From the NCBI GenBank assembly GCA_947179155.2, contig OX359282.1, positions 24,658,510 to 24,722,509 on the forward strand: a stretch of 64,000 bases of DNA, written 5' to 3'. The position numbers and the translations under genes are program-made. Position 1 is the first letter of the stretch. The number at the start of each line of letters is the position of its first letter. Under the pieces are notes generated by a model. The model was given only the letters and a program-made list of their open reading frames with translations, searched no databases and was not told the origin of the DNA. Below, in pieces: positions 34,831 through 47,114 of the stretch. The DNA comes from Hedera helix (Eukaryota > Streptophyta > Magnoliopsida > Apiales > Araliaceae).

Positions 34831-35884
34831 TACTCCCTCCCCAAAAAGCTGACCATTAGGCCCCCCTAACCCCCCATGTTGCTTGATTTTTCAATTTTTA
34901 AGGCCATGTGAAGTAACATCATGAGTTGGAAAATGGCAAATTGTCCTAAAAGTAGAATTTGGTAATTTATTTTTACCAAATCTTATTTATCCAATGGTTA
35001 ATGCAATGTTGGGATGGATAAATACATGTATATGTAAAGTATGTGTACATTAAGAAAGCCCATAAATAGAGCACTCCTAATTTATTTGTCTGCCAAGTTA
35101 GGAGATATAGAGAAAAAATAGTGAGTTTGAGAGAAAAATTAGAAAACCTAGGGAAACTCTTGCTGAAGAAAAAGAAGTGGAGCAAGAAGAAGCCTTGATA
35201 AGGATATTGATACAAGGAAGAGGAAGTGGAAAGCCTAACTAAGTTCATTGCCAAGAGAAGAGAAGCTTCAAGAAGGTATAAACACTTTCTAACCCTAAAT
35301 TTTTAATCAAGTTAGTGTATTTTAGTTAGTAGTATGGTTATGCAAGTTGGTTGTGGGTGATTTGTGTATCGTGGGATCATGAATGATCTAAAGGTATAAG
35401 GAAGGATTTTTTTAAGGAGGTTATGTGCTTAGTTGTGCTATGTTGTTTAATAGTGCAAGAAAAATATATGCGATCATGCAATATGTGTAAATCACATGAA
35501 AACATGAGTTTTAAATTTTTTTAAACCAAGATATATGTGTTAGTTGTGAAAGCAATGAACCATATGTTGTGAAAATAAAAGATACGGAGATAATTCAAGT
35601 GGAACGGAAGAAAAATGAGCTGAAACGAACTTGTTATGAATTTTCTTGTAAAAGGTGTTTTATAGTAAAACCCTAATATTTCTGAACCACTATATGTTTA
35701 ATAAATAATTTTTGAAATGATCAAAACCCATAAATTTTGTTAAAATATGAATTTACTAAGTTATAGTTCAAGTTTGAACTCATTTGAAAGTGAAATGAAC
35801 AAGTTATGAACATTTAAAATAAAAAGAATCAAAACCATAAAAATTGAAAAACCAGAATAAAAAAAAAAGGAGAAAACTTTCTAG

Positions 35885-36010
35885 TGACTTGACGTGGCAG
35901 CGTAGGTCGCAGTTCACTTTTGGACGTGGCAGCGCCCTTAGGTAATTTTTGGATTCTAGAGACTTGGCGCTGCAACGCCGGTTCCAGTGTGTTTTGTGGC
36001 GCGGCTGACA
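35885..36010. repeat. GC-rich island of the solo LTR
   Basis: Contains GACGTGGCAGCG twice (35891 and 35923), CTTGGCGCTGCAACGCCGG (about 35963) and TGTGGCGCGGCTGACAG. It is isolated in AT-rich DNA and has the same relative place as the LARD's island, though its sequence is different. Confidence 0.7.
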
Positions 36011-36109
36011 GAATTGGAAATCTGACCCAGACTGGGCCAGGTTAGATCAAAGTAACTCGGTTCGGGTTCGGGTCAAACTAGGTCAGATCCGGGTCAAACT
36101 TTTAAAATA

Positions 36110-36625
36110 AAATAAAAAATAATTAATAATAAATAAATGACTTAAACAAATAAAATAATAATACATATTATTTTATTTGTGATAAATAAAAGAGAAATAA
36201 AATAATAATAAAGATTATTTTATTTCTGGAGAATGATGGATAAAAATAAATAATAATTAAGGGAAAAGTAAACAAATAAAATAATAAAGAATTATTTTAT
36301 TTGTGAAGTTCATGGAGGTTAATGAATAAGAGATGATTAAACAAATAAAATAAAAATGAAGATTATTTTATTTGTGAAAAGTAATGATGAAAATTAATAG
36401 TTAAGATTTATAAATAGAATGGTGAACAAAAAATAATTAAATAAATAAAATAATAATAATTAGTATTTTATTTATGAAAAAAATGATGAATAAAAGAAAT
36501 AATTAAACAAAAAAAATAACAATAAGAATTATTTTATTTGTGAAGTCCATGGGTTGATAAATGATGTTGAGAAGATAAGAGGTGATTAAACAAATAAAAT
36601 AATAAGGAGGATTATTTTATTTATG
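36110..36625. repeat. Array of about seven AT hairpins
   Basis: Each unit has an arm like ACAAATAAAATAAT and, a few bases later, its inverse ATTATTTTATTTGTGA. Units recur every ~60-110 bp with short unrelated spacers. The paired arms are more alike than the spacers. Confidence 0.85.
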
Positions 36626-37480
36626 TGTCTTAGTTATGTAAATTCATGAAGTAAATATACGTGAATGTATAGGTCGAAATAGATTGATATATAAGATCCG
36701 ATAAAGATTAATCGATAGAGGGATTTATGAAATGTGTAGTTTATCGGAAGGAAGATAACTTAGAGACGGTTAGAGACGACAATGCACGTAAGTATTCTAA
36801 CTTGTACACACTTTATCATTTCGTACAAGTAATTGATACTCTATATTAATTGAAAAATGATTCATATTAAACTCAAATATTGATGTTCGTGTTTATATTC
36901 ATGAAGGATTAATTTTATATCCGAATGTTGACTTTTAAATCTAAATTATTCATATTTGAATGTTATAAAAAAAATTACTCGAAACCTAATGTGTAAGTCA
37001 TATGTTGTAAAAGAGTGTCTTTGTCATTTGATTCGGCTAGACAGACGATGATTAAAATCAATCATATTATTGAGAGAAATATCTATGCCATTTGATTCGA
37101 CAAGACAGATAATGAGATAAAATCATTTATGTATTAGCAAGCTATCAAAATCATTTGTCTTGGTTCGGATTTCTATGATATGCTAAGATAAACAACCTTG
37201 ATAAAAGGGAAATACTTTTTGTCCAGCAACCGACTCGCGCACTATGATTGAACGTTATGCATAATATGGGTACGATATGGTTTATCACCTAAAGTACCTG
37301 TTATTGAAGGTTTGTAGTAAAACACTGTCATTCCTTTTAAGAGTTCATGATCCATAGTGACCTCTTAGTAATGGAATTATTCAGATCTTGTAACTGTTGA
37401 AACTTGATACACTAAGTTCATTTAATTCAATTTACTAGACTTGAGCATGATTACTTGTTATTACTAGACTTATACTTGCT

Positions 37481-37497
37481 GAGCAAACTTGTTTCTC
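37481..37497 (+). other. Stem-loop near the 3' end of the solo LTR
   Basis: GAGCAAACTTGTTTCTC within CTTGCTGAGCAA...CTCATTTTTTGCT. GAG/CTC and AAAC/GTTT can pair with one bulged C. It lies about 340 bp before the LTR end, as in the LARD. Confidence 0.5.
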
Positions 37498-37592
37498 ATT
37501 TTTTGCTTTCCATTAAATGTTACAGTTAAGACCGAGAAAATCAATGGATCCGAAAAAGACAAAGGAAAGGAGAAAGTCGCAGAGTAATAACT

Positions 37593-37619
37593 TATATATA
37601 TATATATATATATATATAA
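37593..37619. repeat. Short (TA)n microsatellite
   Basis: About 13 TA units, 215 bp before the LTR end. Confidence 0.9.
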
Positions 37620-37833
37620 TGAACTTTTGTGTTTAGACTCATATTAATTTATGAACTAAATTATGTATGTATTAGTAAAGGTTGCGTAAACCTGGGACAG
37701 TTGTATTTATGTAATTATTAGTTAATGTAATATTTATATTATTCCGTGATGGGTTAAGAATTAGTTATGATGTATGTTTTGGATTGCGAGCACCAAGTTC
37801 GAGGTAGAGGTACTTGAATTTGGGGGCGTCACA

Positions 37834-38230
37834 CTTGACTCGGAAGATGCTAGGAATGTGATCAGTGCTAAGCGAAGAGCCTAATCGAAAAATGACAAAT
37901 GAGTAAAAAGAAAAGAAGAATAGAAATTAAAATGGGAGAGGATTGTCAGACCTGACAAAAAGGTAGTGTTTTGATTATGATGGTGCGAGGGGGAGGAGCC
38001 TGAGGGTACATTCAAGTCCGAAGGCTTATAAGGTGTCCCCCCACTCCAACGCCAATGAAGAGGAAGAGGTTGTGCAGTAAAAAGTAGAACCGGCTCTAAA
38101 ATGCTTTGAGGATCGACCCAGACCTCAATAGAATGAATTGGAGGAAGTTGATTTAGCAACGGAGGAAGGAGTGTTAAGATCGATCTACATTAATAAGGAG
38201 TTGAATGCCAGCCAGAAGGAGGAGTTGATC
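37834..38230 (+). pseudogene. gypsy A pol fragment just upstream of RT
   Basis: The frame resumes after the solo LTR. It includes the segment ELEEVDLATEEGVLRSIYIN, matching the 'E.VDLG.E..PR..YIS..L' linker found before the RT of Tat-lineage gypsy elements, then a KEELIR-like end. Several stops. Gypsy A stops here: no RT, RNase H or integrase of this + strand element was found further right. Confidence 0.7.
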
Positions 38231-38508
38231 CGTAATGACCAAGAATTTTAAGTGACTTTATAAATGAAATTAAGAATTTAATTTCTAATAAATTTTTGGT
38301 AAGAATTAATTTAAAGTCTTATGTGATTGGTTAACTATATGACTATATGGTTGATTAAATTAAAGGAAGGTCGAATTAATGAATATGTTAAATTAATGGA
38401 CCAACCTAAGAATTTTAATATCAAAGGATTGGTAAGATATTAAGTTTATATAAATATTCAATTAATTGGATCATGTGATTTAATTAATATGAATATTTAA
38501 TGGGTGAC
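38231..38508 (+). mobile_element. Truncated LTR, left part
   Basis: Starts CGTAATGACCAAGAATTTTA, one base off the TGTAATGACCAA start at 34149, and is interrupted at GTGAC by the solo LTR at 38509. It continues at 42460. Confidence 0.6.
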
Positions 38509-41500
38509 TGTGACATCCCAGATTTTAACAAGACTTCTAAATAGGAATCTTGACTAATTAAGTAAAGGTTAGCAATTAAAACCTAGTTTTGAAGAACATA
38601 AAGTAGTAAGGAGTTATTAAATAGAATTTATTATGTAATCAATGTGTTAGGAATGACCTATGTGGTTGATTTGGTAAAGAGGGACTCTTGATGTAAATAA
38701 GGGTCTATAGAGCTTATAAGGATCAATCGCCAATTTAAAGTGCATTAGTGACTCGATATATGAAGGAATTATAATAAATTTAATTTATAATGATTGAATG
38801 GAAATAAAACGGATTAAAGGTAAAGGACAGAAAATAATTAATGTAAGACACTGTGTTGTGTCAGTATGTGGTAGGTTGAATATATGTACATGTATATATT
38901 TGATTTAATAATGAAAGAAAAGTTAAAACTTAGAGAATAAAGGAAATGAAGAAAGAATATGTAAATTAAGTTTTGGTTATAAATATTAATAACTAGCTTA
39001 ATGAATAGGTCTGGAGAGGCTAGGTTACAAGAATGGCAAAGTAATGTGTGATAGCATGTGCAAAAAAGAAGGAACCGTTTAACCTAATCGGTATATTAGA
39101 GATTAACGGAATAATAAGGATTGTGATTTTTGAACGTTTGGAATTTATTAAGAAATTGATATTAATTGATTGAAATAAGGTAAGTATTTATACGGGGTAT
39201 AAATACAGAAGGTAATACTCCTGAAAATGAGTAGAAAGAATGTAGTATGCAAGTATGGTTCAAATTGACATATGTGTGTTAAGTAAACAAACGATAAGAC
39301 GTAAAAATTGTAAAATGATTATATGAGCGTAAAAGGATAAATGAGTATGGATTTTGGTAATTCGAGTAGGGTTCCCTTTTTAAAAAAGCAGTTTATGGAA
39401 AAAGTGAGCAATCTGACCATTTGAGATGTCAGGAAGTGAAATTAATTAAATATGAAACCGAAAAGGTTCGTAGGAAACTAAAAATGTAATTCTAGTTAAA
39501 GAAAGTTATTTAGTCAATTTACAATTAAATGACTAATTAAGCTATAAAATGAGACTACGTGAACGTAGTATAGCGGAAAACGAATGACCTAGTCGATCGA
39601 TTAAAAGAAGAAACAATTTAAATGAGCATGAAATGGGTTAATGATAAGAAGTATAAAAGTTAGCTTAAATGGAATTAGCATGAAAAATGGAAAATCTAGC
39701 AAAAGTGGCTATTGACCAAATTGCCCTCAACAAATGATTTAATGACCTTTGTGTCCTAAAGGTGTAAAATGACCAAAATACTCTTGACAAATTAAGTAAT
39801 GACCGTTATGTCCCAAGTGGTGAAATGTTAAAAATGCCCTTGGATGAGTTAACCATGATTATATTACCTTAACTAGCCTAGTTAAGTCTCATAAATTAAG
39901 TGAAAAAGCAAGGCAAGAGCTCTTATTCTTCATTTTGCTGGAAATATAACCCTAGGAGAAAGAAAGAGCAAGAAGCCATGGATGTTTAGAGAGAGAAAGC
40001 TTGATCAAAGAAGCTATGATGGTTGGATGATCAAGGAGCAAGAAGAAAAGAGGAATGTCTCATCATGGCAAAGTTATTCATGTGAAGAAGTTGATCATCC
40101 ATAAAGGTTTAAAAGTTTTCTTAACTTAAAACCTTGATTTAAGTGTGTTTAAGTTTTTATTTTTAGTTAAAAGGTAGAATCATGGAAGATTATGCGTCTA
40201 GAATTGAAAGATCATGGTGAAACCTTAATATATAAGGTTGAGTATGATGGTATGAAATGTATTTGCATGTATATAGCATGTTATATACTCTAATGTAAAG
40301 AAAATACGAGTTTGAAAGCTAAAATTAGCTATGGTGGTAATATGTTCTTATAAACATATTTTGAAAGTAAAGAAATTTGGAACAAGTCTTATATGTGTAG
40401 TATAAGGCCACAAAGTTGATAAATGAACTAATTATGAGTGTATAGAAAGTGGAGTCTAAGAATTGAAAAATAAAATTTTAAGTAAAGTTAGTGAAAATCC
40501 AACTTAAAGGTGAATTTTTGCAATTTTGTGTAATTAAAGGTGAAATGAAATCAAATGACTTGGTTTTATGTTATTATACGTGTCTATGTTGATTTGGTAG
40601 TTAACGAATGAAAGTTAGAATGAAAATGCGACTCGAGTGATCGAAATCGATCGTTTTGACCTAAAATAGATTTTTACGGACAAATCTCGCCTCGTGCAAA
40701 GTTAAATTGTTTGAAAGGCCTAGACATATCTTATATGATGTATGTAAGCTATGTTAAGTTTTGAAATGAAGTTTGGAAGCAAATGGCCAAAAATCACAAA
40801 GTTGGTGAAAATGAGTTTTGAAGTTAAATTTTTTTCTAAGTATAAAAATAAGTTGAAACGCCCTCCTACGGGCTATTTCTTCGATACTTTTAAGAAGCCA
40901 AATGAGTTATATAATATTTTGTAAAATACTAGGTAGTAAGACCTAGCTATGGTCTAAATTTGAGCTTAATTGGATGTAAGATGAATGAGTTAAAAATCAG
41001 CAAAGGTAGTGCAAAAATCAAAATTTTTGATTTCTGAACACTTGGTCAGGGCCAGATGTTTTGTACTAAACATCTCGCCAAGAAGATTTCACGACCAGCG
41101 AAGTCTGTTGGCGCCGGGGCGAGATTACTCTTCATCAAAAAAAAAAAAATTAAGGTTCCAAAAAGCTATATAATGATAGAAATAAGTTATATAAACCTTA
41201 GAATTGATAATAATGGTCAAATTAAAGGGTGTTAAGGCATAATAAAATAATGAATGGCATAATATAACATGCCTAAAGCTAAGTCAAATCATGTTAAGGG
41301 TTATGTAAAAGGTCGAGAATGAGTTAGGATGTATTATTAATCTATGTTAGGTGTAACACATCAAGAGTGTAATGAATGGAGACTAATGGTCTAGTAATTA
41401 TAGTTAAAGTGAAAAGAATTATGTAAAGTTTTATGACCCTATAATGATATTATGTTGTATGTTTACAAATAAGTTCGGATTAGCAAACTGACACGATGAA

Positions 41501-42459
41501 GACTACGAAAGACAATCAAATAACGTAAAGGTTAAGCTTGGTAACATATATCAGATAAGTTTTTCAAACTTGTTAAAATATAATAAATGCTCTATGTGAA
41601 CTATTTGACAAACTATGTGACATTAAATATTTTGAAATGTGCACTTCATACAACTATTTGTTTTAACTGGTAAATGTAATATGTAACATTTATAATTTGA
41701 AAATGCACAGCATGATAAAGTAAAGAATGCATGACGCATGTTTATGAACTGCAAGCATGAAAGGTGTTATCTGTTAAACTTGCTAAGCCTTTATGCTCAC
41801 TCTTGCTATGAACTGACAATTTCAGGCAATGTATGAGAATGCCGGAGGTTCCGGTTATGCAAAAAGGTAATTAAAATGGTAAATGCATAGAAAGATGTGG
41901 AAGAATGTATTATATTCATTTGTGTAATATAATAAGTAAATGGATGAATATAAATTTGTACAGGTACAAGTTATGTGACATTTTGGTTTTAAATATTAAA
42001 CCTTGATGGTAATAAAGGGATGTATGATTTTGTAAATCTATAGCGATAAATATGCATGTATGTATTATTCAAAGAAAGGTTGCAAAGAGATAAGATTAAT
42101 GTATTGTTATAAGTCGAGTCGTATATATAATGAACTCGCAGGTATGGGACAGATGTGTGTAAACAGGATTATGTATGGATATTTATGCATGGTGATTATA
42201 TTCACATGATTAGCTAAGAAAAATCATAAGATATATGATTTTGAAATGTAATAGACTAGGTCAATAATTTATTTATATATGATCTGAGTTTTAGCATAAG
42301 GTAAGTGAAGGTTATGATTTTGAGGCAAGTGATGATTGTAAGTTAAATAAACAAGATTATAAGCTGTATTATGGTTAAATGAATAGTTTTAAAGGTAAAA
42401 TGTATGTATTAACGCCCAAGATCACCATTTGCAAATGATGGGGTTTTCGGTACGTTACA
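38509..42459 (+). mobile_element. Solo LTR (3,951 bp) nested in another LTR
   Basis: TGTGACATCCCAGATTTTAA start, GGTACGTTACA end. Flanks are GTGAC (38504-38508) and GTGAT (42460-42464), one mismatch. Inside are a leader-like purine stretch (39900-40110), a GC-richer island with TTTTGTACTAAACATC and TTGGCGCCGGGGCGAG (41040-41125), and a weaker form of the terminal stem-loop context (CTTGCTAAGC...GCTCACTCTTGCT, 41780-41808). No gene of its own. Confidence 0.85.
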
Positions 42460-42806
42460 GTGATAATATGCTAAACTATGTGAATTTATTTAATAGTTCA
42501 AGATTGTAATTAATTCCAATGGACTAACCTTGTATGTAAGCTAAACAAGTCCAAGCATTTAATTATGTAATGTACTTGTAAATTTTTTATGTGATTTATG
42601 TAAATTAAATTAACTAGCTCACTACTTGATTTATTTTACAAGACAATGCTAGTAGGGGTGGTAGCCCAATGTTTTAATTATTTGGAGCCCAATAGGAATT
42701 TAACTAGTGGCCCAAACTTAACCCAATTTGAGAATTAAGTAGAAGTCAACCTCTTGGTCAATGTAGCTACTAATTTGACATTTAAAAAAAAGTAGAAAGC
42801 ATGGAT

Positions 42807-42810
<4 letters not shown>

Positions 42811-42837
<27 letters not shown>

Positions 42838-42838
42838 T
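42811..42838. repeat. (GA)n microsatellite
   Basis: About 13 GA units in the truncated LTR. Confidence 0.9.
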
Positions 42839-43319
42839 GGCCAGTTGGAGGAGGAAGGGGCCCACATGGGTCCTATGCAATATCACTTTGAAGTTCTCTC
42901 ATTGGCTATCAAATATAAGAAATCTCAAAAGATAGCTTGGATAATGATTTCAAGGATTAAGGTAATGATAAACCTAGAGATATATGTTTGTATGTATAGA
43001 TTTTAGATGAACTTAAACTAACCTAGACTATCTCTTTGACCAACTTAAGATTTCATTTTCTAAGTGTTAGTTGTTTTAGATAGAGGAGCTCTCAAAGTGA
43101 GATATAGAAAGTTAGGGAGAGAAGTAAAAGAAAATCCTAAAGTGAGTTCATTAAATCTTCAAGTATTAGTGGTTGGTGTGTGATAACGCCATTAAAGAGG
43201 AGCTTTTAATGACATCTACTTCATAACCTACTTTGAAAGAAAGAGAAACAGAGCATCAAAGGCAAAGAGATTTAAAAGTATTCTTATCTTTAGAACTTTT
43301 AGTTTTAATATCTATATAT

Positions 43320-43321
<2 letters not shown>

Positions 43322-43388
<67 letters not shown>
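43322..43388. repeat. (TA)n microsatellite
   Basis: More than 30 TA units, the longest simple repeat in the window. Confidence 0.95.
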
Positions 43389-43392
<4 letters not shown>

Positions 43393-45335
43393 TGTGAGGT
43401 TTAGTGTTGATAATAGTATAAATATGTGTATTTGTGGATATGTAGTTAGATCTATGCATGGTTAAAATGTATTTTCAAGCATAAAAATGTGTTTTAATGG
43501 TTTGAAAACTATTTTAAAGATATTTGTTTTAGATCTATGGTTTCATATGTTAATATATGTGTGTTGGTATGTCATAGACTTATGAGACATCAAATGATCT
43601 AAAAGAATGAATGAAAAGTGTATTAAAATGAATTTTTAAAGCAAAAATCGTCACTTTGGAAAAACTGTCTAGATTCTGTTTCAATCCAGACAGGTAGGGA
43701 CCGTCTATTTTGGTGTCTGGTTTGGTTTTGTACTAAACTAGACAGACAAGATCCGTCAGTTTTATTTCTGCTTTCGTTTTGTACTAAACTAGACAGGGTA
43801 GACCTGTCTGCTTTGCTGTCTGGATTAGACAAAAACGCAGAATCAAGTCTTGTTATGCAGTCTAAGCTATTTCATATGTAAACCATTTATGGACCAATAT
43901 ATTAAACTTAAAAATGATTTCAGAATTAGTCTTTTGAACCGGGTCGGATCGGTTTTAATTAAATAAAACGGGTCAAAAAATGATTTAAATATTAATATAA
44001 TTAATATGGGACCCAAATAAAATAATTATTTATTATTTAAATAATCAATAAAGTGGAATAAAAATCATTTGGTGTACTTAATTATTATTTAATTAATATT
44101 AAATAATAATTAAATTAACTAGAAATAATTAATTATTTATTATTTAATTATTATTAAATAATAAATAAAGTAAATAAAAGGAAATAAAAATAATTAAATT
44201 ATTTATTTACTATCTAAAAATTAAATAATAAATAAAGTAATTCAGGTAATTATTTGATATATTAAATAATGTAAATGAAGTTAATAAAATAATTATCTAT
44301 TAGTTAATTAATATTAAATAATAGATAAGGGTAGTTAATTAATTAATTATTATTTAGGGGATGTTAAATAATAATTAAAGATGAACGAAATTAAATAAAA
44401 TAATTATTTATTATTTAATTAATATTAAAGAATAAATAAAGGTAATTAAAATTATTGTTTATTATCCAAACAATGTTAGATAATAAATGAGGTAATTAAT
44501 TAAACAATTATAATAAATTATTTAAGGGTTTAAGTGAATGGAAGATGGATGTTTTAAGTTTAATAAATTAATATTACTTAAGGATGAGTGATATTAAGTA
44601 ATTAAATCATTATCCTAGGTACAATTAAATATTTGTATATGGATAATTATATAAAATTGAATTGCATGTGTTATGTGATTATCCTAATTAATATAGATGC
44701 TAGATAAATAGTGTCAATAAATGGTTAAATGAACGATTATGTGCTGTACTAATTGATATACCGACATTATTTATGTTAGGTCTTTCAAAGGAGTTTAAGT
44801 TAAGAGAATTGTCAGTAAATCGACAGACAAGCAAGTTCCCTAACCTTACTCAAATTTATATCGAGCAAGTTCCTAAACCCTAACTTATTTTATATTGCAA
44901 ATTATTTCACATCAATATTATTGTTATTTGCACGTAGTTAAATTGAATTCACATTCCATTCTTGAACTATAAATCGTTTAAAGTTCTTACATTCATGAAC
45001 TAATTAAAAAGGAAGTCTAAGCCACTTGTTCGACCAAACATATGTGTAATCTATTTTAAAGGCTATCCAAACCATAGTGGTACAGATTCTTAGACTGAGA
45101 AGAATAACCCATAATGGGAAAGAACCTAAGTATCATATAAACGATACAAACAGAATAAATGTTATGCTCAACAGACGTTCACGATCTATTTTGACCACTC
45201 AGCATTTAAATAATTAATTGTTATTCATTATTCGAGTATTGATCATATTGTTCAGATATTTATTCTTAAATTCATTGAATCATTCACTTCTTATTCAATC
45301 ATGGCATGTATCGTATTATTCATATAAAACTTGCT

Positions 45336-45352
45336 GAGCAAGTTAGTTGTTC
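45336..45352 (+). other. Stem-loop near the 3' end of the truncated LTR
   Basis: GAGCAA-GTTAG-TTGTTC: the LARD stem with one C-to-T change that becomes a G-U wobble in RNA. The loop sequence differs from that of the LARD. Confidence 0.6.
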
Positions 45353-45639
45353 ACACTTGCTATGTCATGGAAATTTTATTGCAGCTAAACTTGAATGTTC
45401 GAATAAAGATAAACGCAAAGAGAAGATAAAATCATAAACGAGTTGGATTATTAATTATCTGCTGATATATTTTATTTAAGACTGATTACATATAACACGA
45501 ATCCTATTGTATATATTAAATTCATGATGTATTTTGATAAGGTTTCGTACCTTAGGACTAATAGTTAACCCTTTTGTATAAATAACATTTGTTTATTTTT
45601 CTGTAATAGATATTATGTGTTATTTTTGGGATGTGTGTA

Positions 45640-46870
45640 TGATATAGTTGTATTGGATCGTGGGATAAATATATTGTGATCGGCTAGGTTGTAAATTATA
45701 TTTTGTCTTATTTAATGCCACATCATTTGAGACATATTTAAGCCAAAACAATTAAGACTCCTAGCATTATTCTATAATTAAGGCAATTGTATCATGCAAA
45801 TTTTAATTTAACCATATAAAAAGAGATGAAAATAATATTTCGATAGAGACATTGAACTGAAAGATTAGAAACAACTGCTTACAAGTGAAAACATAGAGAG
45901 TGAAAATAGAGCTAAAAAAGAAAAGATCAACAAGAAATAATATTTTTTTTCTTTGTTTACTTGTAAATTCCTAAAAGAGTTCGATTTGACTCTTAACTTT
46001 AGAATAGTGCTATAGTTAATAGAGTTATTGAAATAAATAAGTTTTGAATTACGATTAAGAAATGAGTTATGCTGGGATGCGTCACCCGTGGGTTGAATTG
46101 CTTAGAACTGGGCCAAAACTAGGCTGGGCCAAAATGGCTCAAGTTTTATTGGGCTTAAAAATATAAGCTCAAAATCTACTCTTTTATAGGTGGATTGGAC
46201 TGACCCTTGGGCTTAAGCAGCTTTTTTCGAATCTAAATTTATACTTATTCTTCAACTTGTCTCAATACACGTTTAACGGTGAAAATATTTCTTTTAGCGA
46301 CGATAGCAACGACATATTATTTGTGATAAATTCTATTGTGTAACTAAATATAATATTTGTGTCATTGAATGTATAATGAAAGATTAAAAGATTAGAAGAT
46401 AGGTGTAATGTTAGTCAAAATTTTAATTAATTTTTTCACATGTTAATCATCTAATCATATTTTTACAAAGTTGATTGAAAAAGGTATAAAAAGGGAGTAA
46501 GATTCATTGATGTGAGAAACACCTAATTCAAGAAAATGGAGTTTTAGTATTCAAAACTAATTAATTTAAAATTATTTGAGTCTAGTTTTGAAAAAAAAGG
46601 CGATATTAAGCTTTGAGCATTAATCCCAGATGAATAAAGTGATGTTTTCATGAAAAGGCTTAAAACACTGTTCAAAAGTTGCTGAACTAGATTAATTTCA
46701 CATAACTTCATGGCATAAAACTGTTATCCCACACGAAGATCCCACATGTATGGCATATATATTTTGAAAACGAAGGGAGTATTATTATGGTTGTAAGGTG
46801 TCAAATACAGTTGGTATATCGCCCTTAAAATAAATTAAGCATATATACCAAACTAGACAAATCGTAAGCT
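45640..46870 (+). repeat. Segment duplicated in P450 intron 1
   Basis: Homologous to 61995-62855 in the same orientation. Shared landmarks: TTGTAAATTATATTTTGTCT, TGCCACATCATTTGAGACAT, ATTGTATCATGCAAATTTTA, AATATTTTTTTTCTTTGTTT and GCATATATACCAAACTAGAC. This copy has about 240 bp (46090-46330) and a further stretch near 46740-46840 that the intron copy lacks. It may be a relic of a duplicated P450 intron or an unclassified dispersed repeat. Confidence 0.8.
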
Positions 46871-46929
46871 CTAGAACGAAAGGAGTATTCTTCTGCAACC
46901 GTCGAATCGTGGTCACTTAAACTGTTGAT

Positions 46930-47114
46930 TTGGGGTTTAAATAGAGAGAGTGAGTTGTAACCCATTCACTTCTACAAATTTAGAATCCTTGAAGAGAGAA
47001 AAAATAAAACCCTAACTTTTGTCAAATTACAAAATCGTGGTCGATTCTTCCTTCTAAGTCTAATCTCCTCTTTTCTAAGTAAGATTATTTGTTTTTCCTT
47101 ACATTTCTTTCCAA
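46930..47114 (+). promoter_or_regulatory. Possible promoter and leader of the opposite-strand ORF
   Basis: A TTTAAATAGAGAGAG box at 46936-46950 precedes a leader with AAACCCTAACTTT and CT-rich runs up to the ATG at 47115. The arrangement is like a plant promoter plus 5' leader. Inference only. Confidence 0.35.

Larger units (their letters stand above)
34149..37833 (+). mobile_element. Solo LTR (3,685 bp) of a large gypsy/LARD-type family
   Basis: TGTAATGACCAAAACAATAT start and GGGGGCGTCACA end. The 5-bp flanks are GTTGA (34144-34148) and CTTGA (37834-37838), one mismatch, and the host gag-pol frame reads on across them. No internal region and no second LTR. Modules in order: AGCCCAA phrases (34550-34690), TA/GA microsatellite, leader-like purine stretch (35095-35280), GC island (35885-36010), AT hairpin array (36110-36625) and terminal stem-loop (37481). 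Its start matches that of the minus-strand LTR at 51550-53123. Confidence 0.88.
42460..45660 (+). mobile_element. Truncated LTR, right part
   Basis: Continuation of 38231-38508. It shares with the LARD LTR the block ATGTTAGGTCTTTCAAAG (44774-44791), followed by AGACAAGCAAGTTCCCTAA, and the terminal stem-loop at 45336. It holds GA and TA microsatellites, a GC-richer block with a 51-bp repeat (GTACTAAACTAGACAG at 43730 and 43781) and an AT hairpin zone (44020-44520). The last ~40 bp of the LTR, including the expected CGTCACA end, are missing. Confidence 0.7.
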
